A stretch of 64,000 nt of DNA. Origin: Anabaena sp. UHCC 0204. Its GTDB lineage: Bacteria; Cyanobacteriota; Cyanobacteriia; Cyanobacteriales; Nostocaceae. The translations under genes and the position numbers were made by a program. Location: positions 1 to 64,000 of the forward strand of contig NZ_VIKW01000009.1 of NCBI RefSeq assembly GCF_009711975.1, given 5' to 3'. Below are positions 54,310 through 63,330 of the stretch, piece by piece (position 1 is the first letter of the stretch; the number at the start of each line of letters is the position of its first letter). The notes under the pieces are model-generated. The model was not told the DNA's origin, did no database searches, and saw only the letters and a list, made by a program, of their open reading frames with translations.

Positions 54310-55479
54310 TTATAGTACGTTGTTGATAATGTCTTGATAAACTGAAACCATTTTTGTTGCTACCCTATCCCATGTATAATTTTCTAGGATAAATTGACGA
54401 GCGCGATCGCCCATTTTTTTAGCCTCTTGATCATCCTTTAACAGTTGAATTAAGGCATTGGCTATACTATCAGTATTGATATCAACAACACTAGCCACCT
54501 GAGCTTCCGCAGCTTCTGGAAAATTACAGCCAGTGGTAATTACACAGGGTAAACCAGCCGCCATGCCCTCTAGGACCGACATACTAAAACCCTCAGAATA
54601 AGAAGGGGCAACATAGATATTAGCTGCTGCTAAAGCAGCATATTTTATCGTACCTGTCAACATCCCCGTAAATGTAACAGCATTTCTACAACCTGCTTTG
54701 ATAAAATAGCTGTCAGCAGTAGATAAAAATCCTGTATTATCAGGTCCGGCAATAATCAGATGAGTCTCAGGAAATCTTTGATATGCTTGAGCAAAAGCAG
54801 GTGCTAATAAATCTAATCCTTTTTTAGGATCAATGCGTCCTAAAAATATAATTAATCTTTTATTTTTCGTCTCTGGAAATTGATTATAAAAAATTTCTGG
54901 ATCAGGGAGAATTTCAAAATCTTGTCTATGAATTCCATTTGGAGCAATAACTGGATTAGCTTTTAATTTCAAGTTGTTGATTTGCTTAACTTCGCTAGAA
55001 GCTGTCATTTGAATAGCACTTGCTTTTTGTAATGATGGCTTTTCTAGAAAGGAAAAATAAAATTGCTTTTTCCAACTTTTATAAGCTAACGCCCAAGGTT
55101 CTAACATTCCATGAGGTGTAGCAATATAAGGAATTTTGTGTATTTGACACATCCAATACGCAGCGAGAACTGGATAGGAAAAAATAGCATGAGTATGGAC
55201 TAAATTATATTTGTATACATTGCTAAATAACCATTTACTCATTGAAAAAGTGAATTTATAATCTATAAAATCGAAGTAAGAAAAATATTGAACTCTATAA
55301 TCTTTTTGTGTAATCCACTGATTAAGAGGGAAACTTAAAGTTTTTGATCCATTGGCATTAGTAGCTATAACATCAACTTTAACACCCAATTTACCAAGAG
55401 ATTCTGCTAACTCAAGAACAATTTTTGTCGTTCCACCATACACATCTGCCAAAGCAGGAATAACCATTAAAATTCTCAT
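54310..55479 (-). CDS. glycosyltransferase family 4
   Basis: 389 residues, GT-B fold. N-terminal domain with PALADVYGGTTKIVLELAESL and HTHAIFSYPVLAA; C-terminal donor-binding domain with IFLGRIDPKKGLDLL and the E(x7)E motif in PSYSEGFSMSVLEGMAAGLPCVIT. It uses a nucleotide sugar and retains configuration. 10 bp from the next GT4 gene. Confidence 0.92.
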   Translation of the reverse strand: MRILMVIPALADVYGGTTKIVLELAESLGKLGVKVDVIATNANGSKTLSFPLNQWITQKDYRVQYFSYFDFIDYKFTFSMSKWLFSNVYKYNLVHTHAIFSYPVLAAYWMCQIHKIPYIATPHGMLEPWALAYKSWKKQFYFSFLEKPSLQKASAIQMTASSEVKQINNLKLKANPVIAPNGIHRQDFEILPDPEIFYNQFPETKNKRLIIFLGRIDPKKGLDLLAPAFAQAYQRFPETHLIIAGPDNTGFLSTADSYFIKAGCRNAVTFTGMLTGTIKYAALAAANIYVAPSYSEGFSMSVLEGMAAGLPCVITTGCNFPEAAEAQVASVVDINTDSIANALIQLLKDDQEAKKMGDRARQFILENYTWDRVATKMVSVYQDIINNVL

Positions 55480-55488
55480 AAATTAAAA

Positions 55489-56613
55489 TTAATGTTTATT
55501 TAAAGCGTAACTAATTGATTGTATCAATCCTTGAGCGAAATAATCAGGAGAAAATTTTCCAATATGTTCTAAAGCCGCATTACCCATGCTCTGTAAATCA
55601 ATCTCTCCTGAACTCATTTTCAGCATCAATTCAGTTAGCTGTTGAGAGTCCTCAGGATCAAAACCAAATCCATTCACACCTTCTATGATTAAATCTTCAT
55701 AACAGCCACAACGATTGGAAACCAATACTGGTAAACCTGCTGCCATTGCTTCATTTACTACTAAACCCCACTGTTCTTGAATACTAGCATGAATAAAGCA
55801 CCCGGCATGAGCAAAGTAAGGTAAAAGTTGATTTTGTTGCAGAAAACCAGGTAAATGAACAGATGTTGGCAAATTTAGGTTGTTAATCTGTTTTTTCAGT
55901 GATGATAATAGAATTCCATCTCCGGCCAGCACTAAATCCCAAGCATCTGAGCCAGCTAATTCACGATATGCAGCATAAGCTGATATTAATCTAGAGAGAT
56001 TCTTTTTAGGAACAAAGCGATTAACTGTCAGAAAAAAAGGTTTAATTAAAGGGTTAGGCAATAAGTGAATTTGCTGTGTATTAAAGACTGAATTTTCTAC
56101 AACATTGTAACCTAAAAATATCGATTCTGGAACCATTCCCAATTTCATAAAGTAGCGTTTATGAGGCTGTCCACCAACTAAAGCTGCATCATATTTTTTT
56201 AAAAACCAACTCTTGAACATTTCTCGCCACCAAATACGAGGTGCATCACCTTCCGTAGTGGCAGACATGATGATCAAATATTTTCCATGCCATAATCCCC
56301 ATAATAAAGCTGCTAACATAGATGGTCTGGAATAACCTGCAATTACTAAAACATCCGGTTTCAACTCAAATAACCGTTGGTAAAGTTGCCAAACCAGATT
56401 ATGTCCAGCCTGGTTCTCTAACTTATTCTTTGTCAAAGAAACCAAATCAAAATTTAGTGCAGATACTTCTGTTTCCCACTTGTATTCTTGTTCAAAGCGA
56501 GCCAATTCTATAGCCGTCATTTTCCATTCTTTGAGAGCCAGGTGTTCGGAAAGTTTACTGGCTCGTGCTATATGATATGGTCCAAAGTTTGTAAACAATA
56601 AAACTATATGCAC
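55489..56613 (-). CDS. glycosyltransferase family 4
   Basis: 374 residues, GT-B fold. FTNFGPYHIARASKLSEHL opens the acceptor domain; VNRFVPKKNLSRLISAY and IQEQWGLVVNEAMAAGLPVLVSNRCG hold the donor-site E(x7)E motif. Probably adds a sugar to the repeat unit. The gap of 243 bp upstream (56614-56856), with no gene seen, may contain an internal promoter. Confidence 0.92.
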   Translation of the reverse strand: MHIVLLFTNFGPYHIARASKLSEHLALKEWKMTAIELARFEQEYKWETEVSALNFDLVSLTKNKLENQAGHNLVWQLYQRLFELKPDVLVIAGYSRPSMLAALLWGLWHGKYLIIMSATTEGDAPRIWWREMFKSWFLKKYDAALVGGQPHKRYFMKLGMVPESIFLGYNVVENSVFNTQQIHLLPNPLIKPFFLTVNRFVPKKNLSRLISAYAAYRELAGSDAWDLVLAGDGILLSSLKKQINNLNLPTSVHLPGFLQQNQLLPYFAHAGCFIHASIQEQWGLVVNEAMAAGLPVLVSNRCGCYEDLIIEGVNGFGFDPEDSQQLTELMLKMSSGEIDLQSMGNAALEHIGKFSPDYFAQGLIQSISYALNKH

Positions 56614-56856
56614 TATTTCACTCTCTTTTGTTATTTTCGGTAAATTAAAATATGAAATTTGTGTTTAAAATAGTTTTTACCGATTTATTAATGTTTGAAA
56701 ATATTTGCAACATTTTCTTGGAAATACAGCACTTCCCGATTTTATGAGCTACACTTCTAGCCGTCAAGATGCCCACACCACAATAGGTTCATAATTTAAG
56801 TTTTTACCTCAAAAGAGCGCAATCTGCTGTAAGATGAGTTAAAAAAATCCTTTTGA

Positions 56857-58239
56857 TTATCTGATACTAATACCTGGATTTATTTGTAGTAGATTTTGGC
56901 TCTTACGCTTCAAATTATTTTCAAACAATCGAACTATCACATAACCAAACACCGCAGGCCATAAAACCAGCAATGTTATGTCTCGACCTAAGTTAAAAGT
57001 AAGCCCTAAGCAAATCATAAATAAACTAAGTCGTAATGTTGAGAACCTCTGTAGCCAAAGCCTAGACATGAAAGCAGCCCAACAGGACATTAAGAATCCT
57101 CCAGCAATTGGTCCTAAGAAACGGCCAAAATTAGTAACACCTTGGCCAATCATACCAGTAGAGATAGTTGCAAAAACACCAACATCTCTGGTATTTGATG
57201 AAAATCCTCTGAGTTTAGAATAATCAATACTAGGAGATGGTTTATTAGGCCAAATAGCACGGGGAATAAAATTCAGTAACTCAGATAAATAACCCATTCC
57301 ATAACTAGGTTCTAGTTGTTTTTTATTATAAAAATTGTTGATGTTAGCAAGCTCTTCTAGCATATTTAAACCCAAATGCTTCTCATTAGTTTTCGTCTCT
57401 TCTATGTAAGGTAGGCTTTGTCCTGAATTAAAAAATGATTGAAAACCAATGTTCCGATAGTTAATTACCAATAATAAAATATTTGAGATTATTAAATAGA
57501 TAATAATTGTTATGATGGTTTTTTTGATTATTTTATCTCTACTTAACAAAAAGTAACTTAAATACCCTGGAAAAGTAACTGCAAGCAAAACATTTCTTGA
57601 ACCCATGAAAATAAAATATGGAAGTGTAATCAAAATTAGTGCAATATTGAGGAATTTTGCATGGTTTTTAGTCTGTAAAGGTAATAGGACTCCAAAGAAT
57701 GAACAAACTAATAAATAAATATATGAAGCAGAAGAAACTATAAAACCGTCAGATCCACCAAGCGCACCTCTACTCCACATATTAGGGGATGTACGAGAAT
57801 TTATTGGCAAGAGAGCCTGAATAACATCACCTCCTAATCGCAAAGTTCCATATAGCAGAAGTAGTAACCAGATTACAGCAAGATATATTAATATCTTTTC
57901 TGGGTTAAGAATTGAAAATTTCCAAACCTGATGGTAGTTTCTCGAAAATTTGCGGCATATAGATGGTATGAATATTCGGAAAGCAACTAAGAACAGAATA
58001 ATTTGCAGGTAACAATTTTCTAAAATTGAAGAATCAAATTTTATAAAATTTTCAGGTGTATAAATTAACTCTAAGAAATACCAGATAAAAACAGTTATAT
58101 AGACTACGAGCGCAGGTATACTCCATACTCGATAACGAATATTGATAAGAGAGTCAATGACAAGTGATGTTAATAGGACTAAGGCCAATAAATACACTTG
58201 TTGGAGATTTTGTGGAAGCGCAAAAATAGCGTCAATCAT
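56857..58239 (-). CDS. O-antigen/exopolysaccharide polymerase-like (Wzy) membrane protein
   Basis: 460 residues, about eleven membrane helices with a large loop at about 265-355 (SGQSLPYIEETKTNEK ... RAIWPNKPSPSIDYSKL). LNFIPRAIWPNKP and the helix pattern are typical of oligosaccharide repeat-unit polymerases, which join lipid-linked units on the outer face of the inner membrane. Its start overlaps the stop of the GT4 gene upstream by 4 bp, so they are coupled. Confidence 0.82.
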   Translation of the reverse strand: MIDAIFALPQNLQQVYLLALVLLTSLVIDSLINIRYRVWSIPALVVYITVFIWYFLELIYTPENFIKFDSSILENCYLQIILFLVAFRIFIPSICRKFSRNYHQVWKFSILNPEKILIYLAVIWLLLLLYGTLRLGGDVIQALLPINSRTSPNMWSRGALGGSDGFIVSSASYIYLLVCSFFGVLLPLQTKNHAKFLNIALILITLPYFIFMGSRNVLLAVTFPGYLSYFLLSRDKIIKKTIITIIIYLIISNILLLVINYRNIGFQSFFNSGQSLPYIEETKTNEKHLGLNMLEELANINNFYNKKQLEPSYGMGYLSELLNFIPRAIWPNKPSPSIDYSKLRGFSSNTRDVGVFATISTGMIGQGVTNFGRFLGPIAGGFLMSCWAAFMSRLWLQRFSTLRLSLFMICLGLTFNLGRDITLLVLWPAVFGYVIVRLFENNLKRKSQNLLQINPGISIR

Positions 58240-59438
58240 AAATAGCTCAACATATTATATCTAAATTTATGCCAAGAAAATTGTTTCGCACATAGATACG
58301 CTTTGTTTCGTAGAATAGAGTTTTGAGGTAGTACAACTGCCAAATGTTCTAAATGAGCAACAAGTTGATCTAAGTTTCCGACTTCTGTGAGAAAAATACC
58401 ATCAGCTTCTGTTCCTAAATCTGGTAAGCAGGTATTTATTGTCCCCAGAACTGGACATCCATAGCTTAGTGCTTCTAGAAAAACTTGACCAAATCCTTCT
58501 ATCAGTGAAGGCATCACAAAAAGAGAACTTGTAGTATAAAGATTACGTAATTTTGTTGTATCTACTCCCCGTAATAGCTTTACATTGGGTGTTTGCTTTA
58601 TCAGCTTATCAATCCCAGGGTCAAGAACACGACACACTAAAGTTAATTGACTCTCTGGTGGCAAATTTGCTCTCTGCCATGCTAAAAGTAAATGATGCAG
58701 TCCTTTTCTCTGAATTCCAGAACCTACAAACAAAGCCTTAAATGTTGTAGGTTTAGAAATTGCTGATTGATTTGGTAAATCAATGCCATAGGGAATAACT
58801 TTGCAGATATTTGGATCAGCCCCAGCTTCTAGCAATGTAATGCGAGTAAAACTACTAGCACATAGTATCAGATCAGCGTACTTCCAACAATCTTTAACTC
58901 TTGTTTGGAGTTGAGGAGATAGCTGTTTTCCTATTTCTTCTTGATAAGAAGATTGCACCACCGGGTAGTGAGAAACATCTTGAGTTAGTATGCAATTTTC
59001 AGCATCAGCATGAGGATGAAACTGAAACAAAACCTTTTTGGGGTCATGAGAATACTCTGCGGTAAATGCTTCCCAAGCATAAGGCGTATAAAGAAGCAAA
59101 TTGCTTTTAGTGAGTTTTGCCCTAGATATTGCTTCCTTGGAGAAGTTTTGATCTAGTTGAGCAAAGGTAGCAGCTGGTGAAAACCCTAGACGGTGGCGTG
59201 TATGCTCAACCAGTGTTGTTCCCCATAAACACTTGACTTTGTGAGCAGGAATTTTTGGTTCGCAGCGAAAACTAGCCTTCTGAGACCACTTCTTGGGTAG
59301 AAGGGGAGTTAATTTTTGAATTAGTTCTGTTGCATAGAATTCAGTAATAAACTGGTCAAGCAAGTTGTGTTCAGCCAATGCTAGTGGAACTTGATAATTG
59401 TCCCTGCGACCCCTAAATGCACAAACATACTGTTGCAT
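58236..59438 (-). CDS. glycosyltransferase family 4
   Basis: 400 residues starting MQQYVCAFRGRRDNYQVPLAL. Donor domain: ALFVGSGIQRKGLHHLLLAW and PSLIEGFGQVFLEALSYGCPVLGT with the E(x7)E motif. The start ATG 59438 avoids overlap with the gene upstream; a frame to 59477 exists. Coupled to the polymerase gene by a 4-bp overlap. Confidence 0.9.
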   Translation of the reverse strand: MQQYVCAFRGRRDNYQVPLALAEHNLLDQFITEFYATELIQKLTPLLPKKWSQKASFRCEPKIPAHKVKCLWGTTLVEHTRHRLGFSPAATFAQLDQNFSKEAISRAKLTKSNLLLYTPYAWEAFTAEYSHDPKKVLFQFHPHADAENCILTQDVSHYPVVQSSYQEEIGKQLSPQLQTRVKDCWKYADLILCASSFTRITLLEAGADPNICKVIPYGIDLPNQSAISKPTTFKALFVGSGIQRKGLHHLLLAWQRANLPPESQLTLVCRVLDPGIDKLIKQTPNVKLLRGVDTTKLRNLYTTSSLFVMPSLIEGFGQVFLEALSYGCPVLGTINTCLPDLGTEADGIFLTEVGNLDQLVAHLEHLAVVLPQNSILRNKAYLCAKQFSWHKFRYNMLSYL

Positions 59439-59449
59439 GAATACTCTAA

Positions 59450-60139
59450 CTAATTTAAATCTGAGATTAACCACCAATTCAGTTCTGATCTTGTTTCACG
59501 ACCTAAGATAGGTAGAGGTTGCTGGTTAACCAGTTTCAACTTGATACCTTGAGCTAAAAACTTTTCTATTAAGATGTCAATATAACTAATATCATGGACT
59601 TCAATCAGAAAAAAGTTCTCTGGATTTAGCCAAAGAACTGCGCCAGCAATGACATCCAGTTCAGCCCCTTCAACGTCAATTTTAATCAAAGTACGGTCAT
59701 TTTCATTAGGAAGGGAGTATTGTTGAGCGATCGCATCTAAAGTTGTTGTTTTGTCTGACTCAACAACTGAGCCAACTAAAGATTGGTGTAACTCAATATA
59801 TACTTTTTCTGTAGAATAGAGTTTCATCGTGGATTGTAAATCTTGAAAATGTTCAGATAAAGGTTCAAAAGCAATAACTTTGGCGTTTTTGTTCATACGG
59901 GAAAAAGCCGTTACGCTGCCAAAGGTAAAGTATCCGTCATTAGCTCCTACATCCAAAACAACATTGACAAGAGGAAGAACTTCCTCTAGCCATTGATTAA
60001 GCTCATGCTCATAGATACCAAAAATTTTACGTAAGGAAACACGAGGATTTAGTTTAATTCTTGCTCCTCGGAAAGGACCTGCTAAGATTGGAAGTAGCAA
60101 TGTCTGGTTAGGTAATGCTGTTTTGATTAGATTCAACAT
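59450..60139 (-). CDS. FkbM family methyltransferase
   Basis: 229 residues. VVLDVGANDGYFTFGS is the SAM motif; IAFEPLSEHFQDLQ and LIKIDVEGAELDVIAGA are FkbM hallmarks; ends NWWLISDLN. The family O-methylates sugars or polyketides. ATG 60139 (MLNLIKTAL) preferred; the longer frame uses TTG at 60217 and would add a hydrophobic segment. 220 bp without a gene lie upstream. Confidence 0.88.
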   Translation of the reverse strand: MLNLIKTALPNQTLLLPILAGPFRGARIKLNPRVSLRKIFGIYEHELNQWLEEVLPLVNVVLDVGANDGYFTFGSVTAFSRMNKNAKVIAFEPLSEHFQDLQSTMKLYSTEKVYIELHQSLVGSVVESDKTTTLDAIAQQYSLPNENDRTLIKIDVEGAELDVIAGAVLWLNPENFFLIEVHDISYIDILIEKFLAQGIKLKLVNQQPLPILGRETRSELNWWLISDLN

Positions 60140-60359
60140 AATTTTAGATTGAGTAAAAATAAATATCAAAAGATGAATTACAGAGAACACAAAGTTTGTC
60201 TTGAGTGGCAAGCCCAAATGAATTACTTGAATAATTTATATTTAAACTGCGTCTACCTTGAAAGCCATAGTTTTTTGGAATTAGGGTAAAGCTCAGAACT
60301 CAGCCCAAAACTGAAGAATATACTCTCCTTAAAACTCCAGGTTTCAAAATGGACGGGGT

Positions 60360-61082
60360 TTATGCTTTTTTATCGAAGGCAATTAAAAGCAAATGAGCAG
60401 ATGATAGAATCTGACCTAGTTTACTATCACTATCTCCACCTGTAGTCATGATACGTAGTTTTTGCCAGTCTTGATAAAGAGTTGATAAGCTTTGATAAAC
60501 TGAGTAAGAATAAGCTAATCCATCTCCTTCGCTGATGGTATAACCCTTTCCTTTGGTTTTAAACCAATCTGCTATCTTCCAAAACCCAAGAGAGAATATC
60601 AAGTATTTTAGTAATCGCAATGGAGGACTTCCCTGTCCCATAAAATTGCAGTCAGAAATACAGACCATCCTAGCAGAAACTCTTGACATTTCTTGAATTA
60701 CTTTTTCGGGTTCTCTCACATGATGGAGTACAGCAAATTCACAGACTAAATCAAAGCTATTGTCAGCAAAAGGGAGGTTATAACCATCACCATCTACTAA
60801 CTCTTCTGATAAGATGCCTTTAGAGTAACCCTGTTCACGGAGTTCTTTAACTGGTTCAATACCTTTAATAAGTAGGTTGGGGAATCGAAGTTTTAGCCAA
60901 AGTATTGTACGACCAGTACCAGCACCGACATCCAAAACACTACGAATTTGGTAAAACTCTATATAACTTGCTAATAGGTGCAAAGCTAAGATATGTTCTT
61001 GCTCTTTCTCAACATGAACTTCATCATATAGAGTGGCTGTTTGGGCATAATACTGGCGTTGAATATCAATTTCTTGAGTCAT
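60360..61082 (-). CDS. class I SAM-dependent methyltransferase
   Basis: 240 residues. VLDVGAGTGRTILWLKLRFP (motif I), LPFADNSFDLVCEFAVLHHV (post-I and acidic site) and VIQEMSRVSARMVCISD are typical of Methyltransf_11. Target unknown, probably a sugar. Its start overlaps the acyltransferase stop by 4 bp (ATGA), showing operon coupling. Confidence 0.88.
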   Translation of the reverse strand: MTQEIDIQRQYYAQTATLYDEVHVEKEQEHILALHLLASYIEFYQIRSVLDVGAGTGRTILWLKLRFPNLLIKGIEPVKELREQGYSKGILSEELVDGDGYNLPFADNSFDLVCEFAVLHHVREPEKVIQEMSRVSARMVCISDCNFMGQGSPPLRLLKYLIFSLGFWKIADWFKTKGKGYTISEGDGLAYSYSVYQSLSTLYQDWQKLRIMTTGGDSDSKLGQILSSAHLLLIAFDKKA

Positions 61083-62191
61083 AATTTAGGCTTCGTATTG
61101 GTAGGTGAAACTTCTAGAAAATGGTGAAATAACATTGATATTGGTAAAGTAATGATTAGTACCAATAACAATAGCAGTGAAAATGTATTAAATGCTGAAT
61201 CAGATAAGGCTGATCTAATGTATGGAATAAAAATCTGGTGCAATAAATAAACTGGATAACTGAGTTTTCCTAATAAGAATATAGGATACCACCACTTGCT
61301 GTAACTTATATTGGTTTCTTTAATAACTAAGCTCCAAATCATCAAACCAATTAAGCAACCTAAAACAGGTTCGTAAACTAAATTTGCTGAAGAACCTAAT
61401 GCTAACCAAATTAAGATAAGCAAACAATATAGTGAGATATAACTAACAGGGAAGTTGTTTTTTTGAGCCACTTGTTGAGCTACCCACGCTCCCATGCACC
61501 ACTCAAACCAGCGTTGAGGAGAATTGAACCACAATACAGATCGTAAGTCTTGGTCTATTAAATCAGAAGTAAGATATTGACTGATTAGACGAGTAATTAA
61601 TGTGAATAAGATTACAACTAATAAAGCCCGATTAATCCCCCAAAGTTGAGCTAATTTATAAAAAATAGGGTAAAGTAGATATAGCTGTACTAATGTTCCC
61701 ACAAACCACAGTGCGGGAATAATGCCAAAGAACGTTTTAGGACTGAGAGTATGGAGAAATAATAAGTGAGCAATGATATCCCAGCTTTCGGGTAAATAGG
61801 CAAATATGTTGTGTTGACGAATTAAACCCCAAGCACTGTTAATAAATAGAGAAAGAAGAATTGCTCCTAAGTAGGCAGGGTAGAGTCGTTGTAAACGACG
61901 TAAAATAAACTTACTCCATATAGGTTGAAAATTTTGCTCGCTAACCTGTCGTCTTGCTTGGGAATAATGAATACCAAAACCACTCAAAACAAAAAATATA
62001 CTTACACCTAGTGTTCCTCCATATCTGAGATAGTTTATCCAGAAATTTGATGAATCAATCAAATTGTTTTTAGAGTTAACATCTGGCAAGACGTGGAAAA
62101 TAACAACAGCTAAAACTGAGATTCCTTTAATAATATCCAGAGTCCAAAAGCGCGATGTCTGAAAAACATCAGTTTTAAGATTAGCATTCAT
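61079..62191 (-). CDS. acyltransferase 3 family (OafA/YrhL-like)
   Basis: 370 residues, about ten membrane helices. LDIIKGISVLAVVIFHVLPD carries the catalytic His of the family; FFVLSGFGIHYS and RLQRLYPAYLGAIL are conserved. These proteins O-acetylate polysaccharide on the outer face of the membrane. With WcaF it makes two acylating enzymes in the cluster. Its start overlaps the GT gene upstream by 11 bp. Confidence 0.9.
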   Translation of the reverse strand: MNANLKTDVFQTSRFWTLDIIKGISVLAVVIFHVLPDVNSKNNLIDSSNFWINYLRYGGTLGVSIFFVLSGFGIHYSQARRQVSEQNFQPIWSKFILRRLQRLYPAYLGAILLSLFINSAWGLIRQHNIFAYLPESWDIIAHLLFLHTLSPKTFFGIIPALWFVGTLVQLYLLYPIFYKLAQLWGINRALLVVILFTLITRLISQYLTSDLIDQDLRSVLWFNSPQRWFEWCMGAWVAQQVAQKNNFPVSYISLYCLLILIWLALGSSANLVYEPVLGCLIGLMIWSLVIKETNISYSKWWYPIFLLGKLSYPVYLLHQIFIPYIRSALSDSAFNTFSLLLLLVLIITLPISMLFHHFLEVSPTNTKPKL

Positions 62192-63320
62192 ATTGTGCCA
62201 GCAACTTTACTAAGGTTCTAGCTCGTGCTGGCCAGGTTTGCTGTTCAGCAAATTTTAATTGTTGAGTGCTTTTATAAAATGCCTCTTGAGTGCCGATTAA
62301 ATTCAGTTGCTGCTTAATTAAATTAACTGCTGCTTCTGGAGAATGAAACACATTAATCCACTCTGGATAAAGTCGGCATTCTGGAACATCGGTACTGAGC
62401 ATGGGACGACCAGTGGCAATACCATCCATGACTTTTGTCGGACAAGCAGCCTGATTAAAGGGATGAGTAATATCATAGGGCATCCAGTTGACTGCAAATG
62501 ACCAGTAATACTGAGCGACTTGCTCTTGAGGAACTTTATTAATGTGACGAACATTAGATAATGATAGTACCGCTTCACGATCTGCCATCCAACTTTCTCT
62601 ACTCAAACCTCCAGCAAATCCATCCAGCCCCCCTACAAAAATAAAAGTTATGTCTGGACAAGCTTTAGCTACCTGTAACACCAGCTTCCAGTCCACTCGC
62701 TCAATGAGATTGCCTATATAACCAACTGTCATTGGTTCAGGTAGTTTTTCTGGCTTAGGATTTAGGTAAGATTCCACTACTCCTAGAGGAAAGTGATGAA
62801 TGGCTTCAGCCCGATGCGGATAACGCTGTCGTAAAGCTTCTACTTGGAATTGAGCAATACAAAGAATAATTTTCGCTCTGTTAACTAATTCTGCTTCCTG
62901 ACGCAGAATTTGTTCTTTACGTGAGGGTTGATAATAAATATATTCGTCAAGGTTGTAATAGATTAACCGTTCCGATGGAATTTGGCGTACCCACGGTGCT
63001 GAAAATGGATACGGTGCAATAACCCAAGATGTTATTCCAGATTCTTTTTCTAAACTCCGACACCAATGTTTGACTTTCCCGTTCAAGTAGGGCTGAAATA
63101 TATTCCCCAGACTACCAGCATAACCTGGAGGAAGTAATTGCATTGTGCGCTGTAAAAAAAGGGGTTTAGGTGAACTTGGCCACTTTGGTTTCAGACGACG
63201 GTAATTCAGCCAATCATAGGAACGAGTGGCATGGGTAGGAAAATCTTTAGCAAGAGCTTCTGCTAAGGCATATACCCAAGGGGTATTGGCAACGAGGAAT
63301 AAAAAGCTAAGGTTAGCCAT
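62181..63320 (-). CDS. glycosyltransferase, GT-B fold
   Basis: 379 residues starting MANLSFLFLVANTPWVYALAEAL. LIYYNLDEYIYY is the 'Y-(D/N)-DE' feature of glycosyltransferase family 1-like proteins; MTVGYIGNLIERVDWKLV and FVGGLDGF form the donor domain; ACPTKVMDGIATGRPMLSTDVPE replaces the usual E(x7)E. ATG 63320 was chosen; a frame to 63386 would overlap the gene upstream by 56 bp. Confidence 0.85.
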   Translation of the reverse strand: MANLSFLFLVANTPWVYALAEALAKDFPTHATRSYDWLNYRRLKPKWPSSPKPLFLQRTMQLLPPGYAGSLGNIFQPYLNGKVKHWCRSLEKESGITSWVIAPYPFSAPWVRQIPSERLIYYNLDEYIYYQPSRKEQILRQEAELVNRAKIILCIAQFQVEALRQRYPHRAEAIHHFPLGVVESYLNPKPEKLPEPMTVGYIGNLIERVDWKLVLQVAKACPDITFIFVGGLDGFAGGLSRESWMADREAVLSLSNVRHINKVPQEQVAQYYWSFAVNWMPYDITHPFNQAACPTKVMDGIATGRPMLSTDVPECRLYPEWINVFHSPEAAVNLIKQQLNLIGTQEAFYKSTQQLKFAEQQTWPARARTLVKLLAQYEC

Positions 63321-63330
63321 ATTGAATATA